Shown here: positions 17,244 to 26,868 of the stretch, in pieces
How positions within the stretch are numbered: the stretch's first letter is position 1
How the letters are laid out: each line of letters starts with the position of its first letter
From: G963674835 sp963674835
GTDB lineage: Bacteria; Planctomycetota; Planctomycetia; Pirellulales; Thermoguttaceae
Length of the DNA stretch: 64,000 bases
Reading direction: 5' to 3'
NCBI GenBank assembly: GCA_963674835.2
Contig: CAXXKC010000003.1
Location: 3,410,001-3,474,000 of the forward strand
Notes under the pieces: model-generated
What the model was told of the DNA's origin: nothing
What the model saw: only the letters and a program-made list of their open reading frames with translations
Database searches by the model: none
Position numbers and translations under genes: made by a program

Positions 17244-17374
17244 CACGGGTGATTCCGCGATTGGGAAGCGCGCGCTTCGGCGCCCGTCTGGCGACCACGC
17301 TCCGGGCGCACGGGGTTTGCTGCGCGAATCAAATCATCCGAGAAATCGGCCGCAGTCGTTGAGGGGCTTCTACG

Positions 17375-19885
17375 ATGTCCGGGAGCGAGATGCGTGTTGG
17401 GGGTGGTGGGAGAGCCGCGAAGGTGTCGGCCGAGACCGCGTCGGATCTGGCGGCGTTTCCGGTCGCGGAACTCGAAAAGCGATTGGGCACTTCGTCGGCC
17501 GGTCTGAGCCAGCAAGAAGTGCAGAAGCGTTTGACCGAGGGCGGTTACAATGAGCTGGTCGAACGCGAAGTCAATCCGCTGTGGAAGTTCTTTTCGTATC
17601 TCTGGGGCCCGATCCCCTGGATGATCGAAGTTGCCGCTATTCTTTCGGCCATCGTGGGGCACTGGGCCGATTTCAGCATCATCGCCGCCCTGCTCGTCGT
17701 CAACGCCGTGGTTGGGTTTTGGGAGGAGTATCAGGCGGGCAACGCCATTGCGGCCCTGAAGAAGAAGCTTGCACTGCGCGCCAGGGTCAGACGCGACGGC
17801 ATGTGGCAGTCGATCGCCGCCCGCGAGTTGGTTGCCGGCGACGTGGTCCGATTGCGGATTGGCGACATTGTGCCGGCCGACACCAAACTCACCTCGGGCG
17901 ATCCGCTGGAAGTCGATCAATCGGCGCTGACCGGCGAGTCGCTGCCCGTGGAACGAAAGTCGGGCGAAACGGTCTACTCCGGTTCGATCGTCAGGCAAGG
18001 CGAAGTCGACGGATTGGTGTATGCGACTGGGGAGGGCACCTATTTCGGCAAGACCGCGCAACTGGTCCAGACGGCGCACACGGTGAGCCACTTTCAGCAG
18101 GCCGTGCTGAAGATCGGCGACTTTTTGATCATCATTGCCATAGCGCTGGTGGTTCTCATCCTGATCGTCGCTCTGTTCCGTGGCGACGCGATCATGCAGA
18201 CGCTGCAATTCGCGTTGGTGCTCACGGTGGCGGCGGTGCCGGTCGCCCTGCCGACCGTGTTGTCGGTTACGATGGCCGTGGGTGCGCGACTCCTGTCGAA
18301 GTATCAGGCCATCGTCAGTCGCATGGCTTCTGTGGAAGAGTTGGCCGGTATGGATGTGCTCTGCTCGGACAAGACGGGCACGCTCACACAGAACTCGCTG
18401 ACCTTGGGCGAGCCGTTTCTCGCAGGCGGGGCCCAGCACGATGAAATGCTTGTCGCCGCGGCCCTGGCGTCGCGCGCGGAAGATCAGGACCCGATTGACA
18501 TGGCCGTGCTCGGCGGGCTCGGCGACCGCGCGAGTCTGGCCGAATACGAGGTGGTCCATTTCCAGCCGTTCGATCCCGTCCACAAGCGGACCGAAGCGCA
18601 GGTGCGATCGCCGGCGGGCGCCGAGTTCTCGGTCGCAAAAGGCGCCCCGCAGGTCATCCTTGCCCTGGCCGCCAACGCCGACTCGGTGCGCCAACAGGTC
18701 GAAGACGCCGTCGACGCGTTCGCGGCGAGGGGTTTTCGCGCCCTGGGCGTGGCGAAGACCGACAACCAGGGAAAGTGGCAGTTTCTCGGCATTCTTCCCT
18801 TGTACGACCCGCCGCGCTCCGACTCCAAGGCGACCCTCGACACGGCCAAGGCGATGGGCGTTCGCGTGAAGATGGTTACCGGCGATCAGGTGGCCATCGG
18901 CAAGGAAATCGCCAAGCAGGTGGGGCTCGGCCCCAATATTCTCGATGCGAGCGGCTTCGAGGAAACCAAACACCACGAAGGGGGCCAACTTGCCGAGGCG
19001 ATCGAGACGGCCGACGGCTTCGCCCAGGTCTATCCCGAGCACAAGTATCACATCGTCGAAGTGTTGCAAAAGCGGGGACACGTGGTGGGAATGACCGGCG
19101 ACGGCGTGAACGACGCGCCCGCGCTGAAGAAGGCCGACGTCGGAATCGCCGTGTCCGGTTCGACGGATGCCGCGCGGTCGGCGGCCGACATGGTACTCTT
19201 GAGCCCCGGCCTCTCGGTCATCATTCGTGCGATCCAGGAGAGTCGTGAGATCTTTCAGCGCATGACGAACTACGCGATCTATCGAATCGCCGAAACGATT
19301 CGCGTCCTTTTGTTCATGACGCTTTCGATCCTGGTCTTCAACTTCTATCCCGTTACGGCGGTGATGATCGTTCTTCTGGCCCTGCTCAACGACGGGGCCA
19401 TCCTGACGATCGCCTACGACCGGGTTCACTACTCGGAAAAGCCCGAGGTATGGCACATGCGGATCGTCCTGGGGTTGGCCAGCGTTCTCGGCGTGGCCGG
19501 CGTCGTGGCGTCGTTCGGACTGTTCTACCTGGCGGAGCGCGTCTTCAAGCTCGACACGGCCGAGATCCAGTCGCTCATGTATCTCAAACTGTCGGTCGCA
19601 GGACAGCTCACGATCTTCCTCACACGGACGCGAGGCCCGTTCTGGTCGATTCGGCCCGCGGCCATCCTGCTCGCGGCCGTCATCTGCGCGCAGACCGTGG
19701 CGACGCTGATCGTCGTCTATGGAGTGTTCATGGCCCCCATCGGTTGGTACAAGGCGATGCTGGTGTGGGCCTACGCGTTTGCTTGGTTCCTCGTCAACGA
19801 CCGCATCAAACTGGCAGCGTACCGGCTCCTGGACCCACGCCGTCCGCCACTGTTGCCCCATGTGCGGAAGGGAATGACGTCGTGA
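17375..19885 (+). CDS. Plasma-membrane proton-efflux P-type ATPase (P3A)
   Basis: The protein has 836 residues, the usual length of bacterial P3A H+-ATPases. It has a cation-ATPase N-terminal segment (FPVAELEKRLGTSSAGLSQQ), then transmembrane helices beginning PWMIEVAAILSAIVGHWADF. The actuator motif is ALTGESLPV and the phosphorylation site is CSDKTGTLT with Asp332. The nucleotide-binding region has KGAPQVI and the hinge motif MTGDGVNDAPALKKADVG. A further membrane domain follows at the C-terminus. The enzyme pumps protons out using ATP. It is convergent with a ClC channel gene 24 bases away; a joint role in pH or ion homeostasis is inferred. Confidence 0.93.
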   Translation: MSGSEMRVGGGGRAAKVSAETASDLAAFPVAELEKRLGTSSAGLSQQEVQKRLTEGGYNELVEREVNPLWKFFSYLWGPIPWMIEVAAILSAIVGHWADFSIIAALLVVNAVVGFWEEYQAGNAIAALKKKLALRARVRRDGMWQSIAARELVAGDVVRLRIGDIVPADTKLTSGDPLEVDQSALTGESLPVERKSGETVYSGSIVRQGEVDGLVYATGEGTYFGKTAQLVQTAHTVSHFQQAVLKIGDFLIIIAIALVVLILIVALFRGDAIMQTLQFALVLTVAAVPVALPTVLSVTMAVGARLLSKYQAIVSRMASVEELAGMDVLCSDKTGTLTQNSLTLGEPFLAGGAQHDEMLVAAALASRAEDQDPIDMAVLGGLGDRASLAEYEVVHFQPFDPVHKRTEAQVRSPAGAEFSVAKGAPQVILALAANADSVRQQVEDAVDAFAARGFRALGVAKTDNQGKWQFLGILPLYDPPRSDSKATLDTAKAMGVRVKMVTGDQVAIGKEIAKQVGLGPNILDASGFEETKHHEGGQLAEAIETADGFAQVYPEHKYHIVEVLQKRGHVVGMTGDGVNDAPALKKADVGIAVSGSTDAARSAADMVLLSPGLSVIIRAIQESREIFQRMTNYAIYRIAETIRVLLFMTLSILVFNFYPVTAVMIVLLALLNDGAILTIAYDRVHYSEKPEVWHMRIVLGLASVLGVAGVVASFGLFYLAERVFKLDTAEIQSLMYLKLSVAGQLTIFLTRTRGPFWSIRPAAILLAAVICAQTVATLIVVYGVFMAPIGWYKAMLVWAYAFAWFLVNDRIKLAAYRLLDPRRPPLLPHVRKGMTS

Positions 19886-19909
19886 CCGGCCGCTGGCTGC
19901 CCTCGGGCG

Positions 19910-21811
19910 TCAGTGAAACTTGAACAGCGACGGCGCACCGTTGCTGCCGTGCACGTGCCGCAGATAGGCGTTGGCAATGTCGAAGCGGCGCACCATCCCC
20001 ACCACATGCCGATTCTCCAAATCGTCGACGATCGGCAGCGCCTGGAGATCGTTCTCCACGAACAGCTCCAGCGCCTGGTCGAGCTGATCGTTGGGACACA
20101 ACGGATGCGTGTCGCTGCGCATGAGGTCTTCGACAAGCAATAGCGGCTGCGCATTGGACGCTTGCGAGGCCAAATGGACCTCCTCCAAGTCGACGACGCC
20201 CAGCAGACGGTTGTCGTCGTCGACGACGGGAAGCACCGGGTAGGCGGCGTCGTCGAAGCATCGCATCACGACGCTGAGTGAATCGCAGGCATGCAAAAGC
20301 GGCACGCGGGGCTGCCGGTTCAAAAACTGACTCACGCGAACGCCGGCGAGGACCTCGCGGACATAGCTTCCCTGGTGGGCCGGGCTGCGCGAGCGGCTGT
20401 CCATCTGTGACGAGTAGATGGACCGCTTGTCCGAGAGCATGTACGCCAGGATACACACCCAAAGAGCCGGCAGCAGCAAGTGATATCCGCCGGTCATTTC
20501 GCTGACGATGACCAGCGTGGAAAAGGGCGTCTTTGCCGCGGCGGCGAAGAAACCGGCCATGCCGACGATCACGTACGTCGCCGGATGCGGAACGAGCGTT
20601 GGCGAAAGCTGATGGAGAAGGAGCCCCAACGCGCCTCCACCGCAGCCGCCGATGACCATCGAGGGACCGAACACGCCGCCCGAACCTCCGCTGCCGATGG
20701 TCAGGCCCGTCGTGAGGATCTTGCCGAAAGCGATTGCCAGCAGTACGAGAACGGTGACGGTCGTTTCGTGAGCTACTGCTTCCTGAATGGCGCCGTAACC
20801 GAAGGCAAGGACGGCGAGCACCTGCTGTTCCTTGCCGAGGGCGAAGTAGAGCACCACGGCCAGCAGGCCCGTCAGAAACGCTCCGATCGCCGGCTTGAAG
20901 TGAGGGCGAATCGGAACCCGATGGAACAAATGCACGCAGCCGTAGAAAGTCCGCGTATAGAGGGCGGCCAACACAACCATGAAGAGCATGAGTAACGTGT
21001 ACGGCCCCAGTTCGGCCGGGTTGGTGAAGACCAGATCGGGCGTCGCAAACAGCGGCTTCCATCCGGCATAGGTGCCGAATGTGCAGTAGGAAACGACGCT
21101 GGCGATCGCCGCGGGCATGATCACTTCCGACTCGAACTCGGGCGAACCGTAAAGAACCTCGGCCGCGAAAAGACCTCCGGCCAACGGCGCGCGGAAGATC
21201 GCCGCAATGCCGGCTCCCATCCCGGCCGCCATCAGCGTCCGTCGATCCGAAACACGCAGATGCAGCAAATTGCCCAGCAGCGAACCGAATCCGGCCCCGA
21301 TTTGCGCAATGGGACCTTCGCGACCCCCGGAGCCGCCGGTGCCGATCGTCAGTGCGCTGGCAACGATCTTGATGATCGGCACGCGCGGCCGGATCTGCCC
21401 CTGTTGATGGTGGTACGACTGAATGACGGCATCGGTGCCATGCCCTTCGGCCTCCGGCGCAAACGTGAAGACCAATGCCCCGCTTAACAGGCCGCCGATC
21501 GTGGGAACAATCAGCAGAAGCCAAGGGTTGAATGGACCTTGGATCGGCGGTAGCCAGGCCAGCGGCGGCTCGCCGGCAGGATGCGGCAGCGACTCATATC
21601 CAACGACCATGCCCATCGCATAGTGTTCCGCCACTTGCGTGCCGACGTAGAAGACGATGGCCCCCAACCCGGCGACGATGCCGACAAGCACGGCCAGCCC
21701 CAGAAGTCGCACCTGGGTGCGAAGCCGTTTCTGGGTCAAACGGAGAAATTCGGGAAAAAAGAAAAGAGAGCGAGTAATTGTATTGGTAGATGGCGATGGC
21801 CGGTCCATCAT
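19910..21811 (-). CDS. ClC-family chloride channel/transporter with two C-terminal CBS domains
   Basis: The protein has 633 residues. The membrane part (about 30-430) contains GGSGGREGPIAQIGAG, with the gating glutamate in GREGP, and SGGSGGVFGPSMVIGG for the second selectivity region. The classical GSGIP motif is replaced by GHGTDAV, as in a large non-E. coli ClC subgroup. Two CBS domains follow (about 480-625; PVLPVVDDDNRLLGVVD and ALPIVDDLENRHVVGM), which usually sense adenine nucleotides. GGA six bases before ATG 21811 supports this start; the frame reaches 21841. Ion selectivity and the channel/antiporter choice cannot be read from the sequence. Confidence 0.92.
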   Translation of the reverse strand: MMDRPSPSTNTITRSLFFFPEFLRLTQKRLRTQVRLLGLAVLVGIVAGLGAIVFYVGTQVAEHYAMGMVVGYESLPHPAGEPPLAWLPPIQGPFNPWLLLIVPTIGGLLSGALVFTFAPEAEGHGTDAVIQSYHHQQGQIRPRVPIIKIVASALTIGTGGSGGREGPIAQIGAGFGSLLGNLLHLRVSDRRTLMAAGMGAGIAAIFRAPLAGGLFAAEVLYGSPEFESEVIMPAAIASVVSYCTFGTYAGWKPLFATPDLVFTNPAELGPYTLLMLFMVVLAALYTRTFYGCVHLFHRVPIRPHFKPAIGAFLTGLLAVVLYFALGKEQQVLAVLAFGYGAIQEAVAHETTVTVLVLLAIAFGKILTTGLTIGSGGSGGVFGPSMVIGGCGGGALGLLLHQLSPTLVPHPATYVIVGMAGFFAAAAKTPFSTLVIVSEMTGGYHLLLPALWVCILAYMLSDKRSIYSSQMDSRSRSPAHQGSYVREVLAGVRVSQFLNRQPRVPLLHACDSLSVVMRCFDDAAYPVLPVVDDDNRLLGVVDLEEVHLASQASNAQPLLLVEDLMRSDTHPLCPNDQLDQALELFVENDLQALPIVDDLENRHVVGMVRRFDIANAYLRHVHGSNGAPSLFKFH

Positions 21812-21882
21812 CAGCAGTCCTTCATTCCGATCGTATATCACGTGCGTTAGGGGAGGGGGTCACCGGCTTCTGACACGACTGG

Positions 21883-23355
21883 CTACGGGCTGGGTTCATT
21901 CTGCTGGCGCGCGGTGAGAACCTTGGTAACGGCGACATCCAGGTTTCGCAGTTTCGCCCGCAGCGTCACGCGGCTAAGGCCGAGGATCTCGGCCGCCCGC
22001 TTCTGCTTGCCTTCGGCGCGCTGCATGGCGCGGGTGACCAGGAGTCGGTCGAACCGTTCCAGAGCCCGCCGGTACAGATCGGGTTCGTCGTCGACAATCG
22101 CGGCTTCGACGAATTCCGGCAGGGCCTGCCAGTCGACATGAAGCAGGGCATCGGCCTCATAGTCGTCGTCGCCGTCGCTTCCCTTCTCGCGATGCAGCTC
22201 TGCAGGGAGGAACTCGGGGAGAATCGTCTGACCCGCGGAAACAATCAGTGCCTCGCGGATGCTGCTCTGCAACTCGCGGACATTGCCGGGCCAATCGTAG
22301 GCCTCCAACAACTCCAACGCTTCGGGCGAAATCGACTGGACCGTCGTGCCGAGCTGGCGGTTGAAGCGAAATAAGAAGTAGTGCGCCAGTTCGGGAATGT
22401 CTTCACCGCGCTCGCGCAGCGGCGGAAGGTGCATCGTCACGCCGCGCAGCCGATAGTACAGATCCTTGCGGAACCGCCCGTTCTCCAGCAACGTTTCCAA
22501 GTCCTGATTCGTGGCGGCAAGAACACGCACGTCGACCGAGATCGGTTCGCTGCCGCCCAGCCGCTCGAACCGCCCTTCCTGGAGCAAGCGTAGGATTTTC
22601 GCCTGCGTGCGCGGACTCATATCGCCTACTTCGTCCAGCAGGAGCGTGCCGCCGTGGCTCTGCTCGAACTTGCCGATGCGGCGGCGATCGGCGCCGGTGA
22701 ACGCGCCCCGCTCGTGGCCGAACAGTTCGCTCTCCAACAGCGGCTCGGGGATTGCGGCGCAGTTGATCGCTAGAAACGGCGCTCGATTCCGCTGGCTGTG
22801 ATGATAGATTGCGCGGGCAACCAGCTCCTTGCCGGTGCCGCTTTCGCCGAGGATGAGCACGTTCACATCCTGCGGGGCAACCCGGCCGATCTGCTTGCAC
22901 ACGATCTGCATGGCCGGACCGCTGCCGATGAGCCGATCGGGCTTTCCTTCCGGGCGATCCGCCTCCTCGACGATCGCGGGGACGTGCATGAGATGGCTGA
23001 TCGCGAACGCCTGCTCGACCACCTGCTGAAGCTGGTCTGCATCCAGCGGCTTGACAAGGTAGTCGTACGCCCCCAGCTTCATGGCCTCGATGGCCGTCTC
23101 CGTGCTCCCGTGGCCCGTGACGAAAACAATCAAGCACTTGGGATCGATTCCACGGAGATCGTGGAACAGCTCCAGGCCCGAGCGATCCCCGAGCTTGATG
23201 TCCAGCAGGATCACATCGGGCGACTCCTCGGCCGCAAGACGCAACCCTTCCTCGGCGCAATCGGCGCTGAACACTTGCACGCTGCCGGAATCGAAAACCT
23301 GTTCGATACTGAATCGGATGCCGGGCTCGTCATCAATGATCAACAGTTTTGGCAC
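21883..23355 (-). CDS. NtrC-family sigma-54-dependent response regulator (complete)
   Basis: The protein has 490 residues from GTG 23355 (GGAGG six bases upstream). Receiver domain with acidic pair IIDDE and phospho-acceptor Asp52 in VILLDIKLGDRSG. AAA+ domain with Walker A GESGTGKELVARAI, the sigma-54 contact loop HERGAFTGADRR, Walker B GGTLLLDEVGDM, and VLAATNQDLE. C-terminal Fis-type helix-turn-helix (KRAAEILGLSRVTLRAKL). All catalytic elements are present, so it should activate sigma-54 promoters after phosphorylation. It overlaps the upstream histidine kinase by 23 bases, which suggests translational coupling and a dedicated pair. Confidence 0.95.
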   Translation of the reverse strand: MPKLLIIDDEPGIRFSIEQVFDSGSVQVFSADCAEEGLRLAAEESPDVILLDIKLGDRSGLELFHDLRGIDPKCLIVFVTGHGSTETAIEAMKLGAYDYLVKPLDADQLQQVVEQAFAISHLMHVPAIVEEADRPEGKPDRLIGSGPAMQIVCKQIGRVAPQDVNVLILGESGTGKELVARAIYHHSQRNRAPFLAINCAAIPEPLLESELFGHERGAFTGADRRRIGKFEQSHGGTLLLDEVGDMSPRTQAKILRLLQEGRFERLGGSEPISVDVRVLAATNQDLETLLENGRFRKDLYYRLRGVTMHLPPLRERGEDIPELAHYFLFRFNRQLGTTVQSISPEALELLEAYDWPGNVRELQSSIREALIVSAGQTILPEFLPAELHREKGSDGDDDYEADALLHVDWQALPEFVEAAIVDDEPDLYRRALERFDRLLVTRAMQRAEGKQKRAAEILGLSRVTLRAKLRNLDVAVTKVLTARQQNEPSP

Positions 23356-24928
23356 CTGCCACCTCCACACTTCTCCCTTCCCTCGATGTCTCTGGCGCGT
23401 CGATGTCGGACGAGTCCTGGGCGGGTACATCGACCCGCAGTTGCACGGCGGTGGCCAGCGGTAACTCCATCGTGAACATCGCACCCCGGCCGTCCAGATT
23501 GACCGCCGTCAGCGTGCCACCGTGCTGCTGAACGATGCGGCGGCTGATAGCCAACCCCAGACCCGTGCCACGCTGCTTGCTGCTCACGAAAGGCTCGAAC
23601 AGCCGATCCATGACCGACGCGGGAATACCCGAGCCGGAATCGCACACCCGGATCCGGCACATTCCCTCACGGTCCGTGCAGGGCTCGACCGCCGCCTGAA
23701 GGATGCCCCCGCCCGACATGGCGTCGATCCCGTTGAGAAGGAGATTCACCAACACCTGGTGAAGCTGCTCGGGATCGCCGTCGACGACGACGGGCAAATC
23801 GGGTAAATCGGCGGTGACGCACACGTCCTGTTGTTTCGCGTGACCGTCGATCAGGTTCAGCGCACGTTGCATCGTGGCACGCAGGTCGTGCGAGACGCGG
23901 CGCAATTCCGGCGGCCGAGCGAAGTCGAGAAGCCCCTGAATCGTCTTCTCCATCCGTGTGATCTCTTCCTGAATCACGTGAAGATGCTTGTCGTTCAGCG
24001 AGCGATCTGGCCGTCGCTGGGCCGCCCTTTGCACGAGCAGCTTGACCGACGTCAGCGGGTTGCGAAGCTCGTGAGCCACGCCGGCCGCCAGCTCGCCGAC
24101 CGCTGCCAAACGTTCGGTGCGAATGGCTTCGCGGCGGGCGGCTTGCAGTTGGTCGACAACCTCGCGGATGTGGGACGATATCACTTGGGCCTGATGCTGA
24201 AGCGACGGCAGATCGCTGGACGAATCGACGTGCACGCGCCCCACCTCGTGGGCCAACTCACCGACTGCGCCTTCGAGCGTAACGCTGATTTGCGAAACGG
24301 TGCGGTGCAGCCCCCGGGCCACCCAAATGCCGAACAGAATGCCGATCGCCGGCCCTGCCACAAGGAAAACCATGCGGATCGGTCGGAACAACGCGACCAG
24401 TTGCGTGTTTCGCGCGGTGGAGTCGGCAAGCAGTTGCTCGTTGAGTTCCAGGAGTTGCTTGCACGGTAGCGCCACGTCCTGCGCCAACGACATCGTTCGG
24501 CCCACGTGCTCAACGACGACCTGCTTAGCCGTCGGCGCCTTCTCCACAGGCGGGGCCGTATCGAGACGGCGCTGGAGATGGTCGCGATAGGCCGTGAAAT
24601 GATCGCCGATCGCCTTCACAAGCTGTTGTTCTTCCGGGCTGAAGGCGGTCTGCTCGGCCTCGTGCAGATGCTCCAGGAACGCCGCCTGAAGGTGGGACAC
24701 CTCCTGGCGCGCCGCTTCATCTGGCGGGCCGGCGGCTTCCATCACAACCGCCTGCAACCGCCACAGCACGTCCTGCATGGCTCCGGCCGCCTGGATCGAC
24801 GCAACGTTGTCCGACAACACGCGGCGGTGCGCTTCGTACAGACGGCTGATGTACCAGGTCGTGGCCCCGCTCACGATGACCCAAAGCAGAGTCACCAAAG
24901 CGACCGGGGCTACCACTCTCTTCCACAT
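23333..24928 (-). CDS. Membrane sensor histidine kinase, partner of the NtrC-type regulator
   Basis: The protein has 531 residues. Transmembrane helix 1 at about 6-28 (APVALVTLLWVIVSGATTWY), a helical extracytoplasmic sensor region at 35-182, and helix 2 at about 185-205 (MVFLVAGPAIGILFGIWVA). A HAMP-like linker and coiled coil follow, then HisKA with His286 in AAGVAHELRNPLTSVK. The HATPase domain has the N, G1 and G2 boxes (VLVNLLLNGIDAMSG, VCDSGSGIP, RGTGLGLAISRRIVQQHGG). The GGAAGA upstream of ATG 24928 and the start of hydrophobicity support this start. The signal sensed is unknown. Confidence 0.93.
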   Translation of the reverse strand: MWKRVVAPVALVTLLWVIVSGATTWYISRLYEAHRRVLSDNVASIQAAGAMQDVLWRLQAVVMEAAGPPDEAARQEVSHLQAAFLEHLHEAEQTAFSPEEQQLVKAIGDHFTAYRDHLQRRLDTAPPVEKAPTAKQVVVEHVGRTMSLAQDVALPCKQLLELNEQLLADSTARNTQLVALFRPIRMVFLVAGPAIGILFGIWVARGLHRTVSQISVTLEGAVGELAHEVGRVHVDSSSDLPSLQHQAQVISSHIREVVDQLQAARREAIRTERLAAVGELAAGVAHELRNPLTSVKLLVQRAAQRRPDRSLNDKHLHVIQEEITRMEKTIQGLLDFARPPELRRVSHDLRATMQRALNLIDGHAKQQDVCVTADLPDLPVVVDGDPEQLHQVLVNLLLNGIDAMSGGGILQAAVEPCTDREGMCRIRVCDSGSGIPASVMDRLFEPFVSSKQRGTGLGLAISRRIVQQHGGTLTAVNLDGRGAMFTMELPLATAVQLRVDVPAQDSSDIDAPETSREGRSVEVAGAKTVDH

Positions 24929-25738
24929 GGATCTTCCCTTTGCCCCCGAATGACGGGCGGGCGACGCGAGATGTACTCCCCCCCGTAGCATTGGCCGCAC
25001 ACGCGATGCTTGCCAGAGGGAGCAACCATAGTGCCCACGATCGCCCCATCTCTCCGAACACACCATCTTACATCGAAAGCTGTTTTGTTGGTACCACTTA
25101 GGCGGTTTTGTCCGGTAGGAATCGAATGAGTTGTGCCGGATCTGAAGGGAAAGAATCTTTCCCGCGCGGTCAACTTCTGTCCTTCATCTGGACCGAAATA
25201 CCACATATTGGGGATCGGACGCAGCGGCGTTTTTGGCTCGATAAGCCTCGCGCTGGCAGCGACTTGCACTGTGCTTCAGCGACCGACGCTCGCTTTGGCA
25301 TGAGCATTGCGATGGGTTGCGACGGCTCCTGATTGCCTATTCGGCGAATTCGTGTCGACGATCGTTCTGGGCCAAATGGGGGGAGTTGTGGGTTCAGGAA
25401 GACTGCGGCATTGTGCCGCGTGTTTCGACCCCGACACTCCGCCTCCTGGGACGAAACGCGAGGATCGACGAAACATGGAATCGATCCCAAGGGGGCGGAA
25501 TTGCGAGCCAACCCGATCTGGGTAGGCCCATCCTGGGAAAGGAGTTCTTGGCATGGCGGGTGATCGTCAGGTGCGAGAGCCAGGCAGCGCTCCACCGGCT
25601 GACCGAAACAGCCACCCATGCATGGCGATGGCGATGTCCGGCTCGGGGCGTTGCGAGAGCCCTGACCGGACGGTTCTGCCACAGGCAGCGCGGGAGCACG
25701 TTTGTGGGTGCCCCCGCAACCGCCCCGAGAAACGCCCG
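24929..25738. other. Long divergent intergenic region
   Basis: This region separates the kinase/NtrC unit from the trehalose operon. Only short, biased open frames occur. Near 25082-25115 the words GTTTTGTTGGTA and GTTTTGTCCGGTA form a loose direct repeat. GGAAAGGAG at about 25534-25542 precedes ATG 25553 and is a strong ribosome binding site. That ATG opens the same frame as the following receiver gene, so the operon's first gene could start here. Confidence 0.4.
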
Positions 25739-26137
25739 ATGCTGCGCGTGTTGATCGCAGATTCGGACGAATACCTTTTGACATGGTACGGCGATTACTT
25801 GATGGAGCACGGTTTTAGCGTAGCGTCGGCCACCAGCGGATTGGATTGTGTTAAGCGGCTGCGCGCGTTTGAACCCGATGTGCTCGTGCTCGAGCCGGAC
25901 ATCGCTTGGGGCGGCGGCGACGGCGTGCTGGCGCTCATGCACGAGCACGGCGACGTACCTCTCGTGCCCGTGATGGTTCTCACTCACGGCTGTCCCAGCG
26001 CGATGCTCTATAGCATGGCTCCTTACGGCGTCGACGATTATCAGAAAAAACCGATGACGCCTGAGCGAATGGCGGATCGCATTCGCCTCATCGTCGGCCG
26101 AAGGGCCGAGGACCGCGCGTCGAACGAGCAAAACTGA
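25739..26137 (+). CDS. Receiver-domain protein with Glu at the phospho-acceptor position
   Basis: The protein has 132 residues and is a stand-alone CheY-like fold starting MLRVLIADSDEYLL. The acidic pocket (Asp8, Asp10), Thr in VMVLTHG and Lys in YQKKPMTPE are present. The usual Asp is replaced by Glu52 in PDVLVLEPDIAWGGGDG. Glu can mimic the phosphorylated state in receivers, so the protein may be permanently active; this is inference. An alternative start at ATG 25553 has a much better ribosome binding site and would add 62 Pro/Arg-rich residues of no known fold. It precedes DUF5752 by 23 bases and probably belongs to the trehalose operon. Confidence 0.75.
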   Translation: MLRVLIADSDEYLLTWYGDYLMEHGFSVASATSGLDCVKRLRAFEPDVLVLEPDIAWGGGDGVLALMHEHGDVPLVPVMVLTHGCPSAMLYSMAPYGVDDYQKKPMTPERMADRIRLIVGRRAEDRASNEQN

Positions 26138-26160
26138 CGCACGAGAGAATTGGACGATCG

Positions 26161-26868
26161 ATGGACAGCTCAGCCGCTTCAAGTGCAATGAACTCGACGA
26201 AAGCGTTCTCCATATTTGATTGCAGTCTGTCGCGCCGAGCAACGGGCAAGGTCTGCACGAACCTGCGCGAACTGCTCGAGGCGGTTCGCGAAGTGCCGGA
26301 GGCCGTCCTCGAACATCACATGATGCGCTGCGCGGTCGAGGATCATTTCGAGTTGTTCGAGTTCCCCAACGATCTGGCACGTTGGTGTTGGGACGCCTTG
26401 GGAGACCGCACCCTCGGCGAGCAGCTCGGCCTGATCGATCCCTACCGGCAGGCGTCGATCGAGGCGCTGCGGGCGACATTGATCAACGAGATCGAGAGCC
26501 GGCTTTGGCAGTCGGAGCGAGTGCCCTGGTGCCGGCCCGGACTGGAACTGCACCTGGTCGAGTCGCGGCTGATCGCCTACGACACGGGCGAACGCACGCT
26601 GACGCCCGTCGCCTTGGCCGAGGCGATCGAGCGAATGTCGTTGCGGTCGCTGTTCTTCCACGTGCACGAAGCACGGCGCCGAACCAAGGGGAGATCGGAC
26701 GATTTCTCTCTGTGGTTGGCCGAGTGCGGGGTGAGTCCTCTGCTGGTCAAAAAACTGCAGGAAATTGACTTCTACTTCCTCAACCTCGGCCAACTGAGGC
26801 GCGAAATACTGGACGTTTTCGAAAAGCATCTCGGGGAGCCGATCGGTACGACGGAAACCACTCCATGA
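26161..26868 (+). CDS. DUF5752 family protein
   Basis: The protein has 235 residues, all soluble. It begins with FSIFDCSLSRRATGKVCTNL and continues with a helical middle part (HHMMRCAVEDHFELFEFPND, LFFHVHEARRRT) and a C-terminal helical region (LQEIDFYFLNLGQLRREI). This matches the DUF5752 family as I recall it, which is repeatedly found beside trehalose synthesis genes but has no assigned reaction. The stop overlaps the next start as ATGA, which implies translational coupling to the glycosyltransferase. A role as an accessory or regulatory subunit of trehalose synthesis is inferred from context only. Confidence 0.75.
   Translation: MDSSAASSAMNSTKAFSIFDCSLSRRATGKVCTNLRELLEAVREVPEAVLEHHMMRCAVEDHFELFEFPNDLARWCWDALGDRTLGEQLGLIDPYRQASIEALRATLINEIESRLWQSERVPWCRPGLELHLVESRLIAYDTGERTLTPVALAEAIERMSLRSLFFHVHEARRRTKGRSDDFSLWLAECGVSPLLVKKLQEIDFYFLNLGQLRREILDVFEKHLGEPIGTTETTP

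Noticed and set aside
15184..21524. Very long open frames opposite the radical-SAM gene (633 codons), the H+-ATPase (921 codons) and the ClC gene
   Set aside because: They are antisense shadows caused by high GC and codon bias. Their translations lack signal peptides, domains and ribosome binding sites, while the opposite strand carries unmistakable family motifs.
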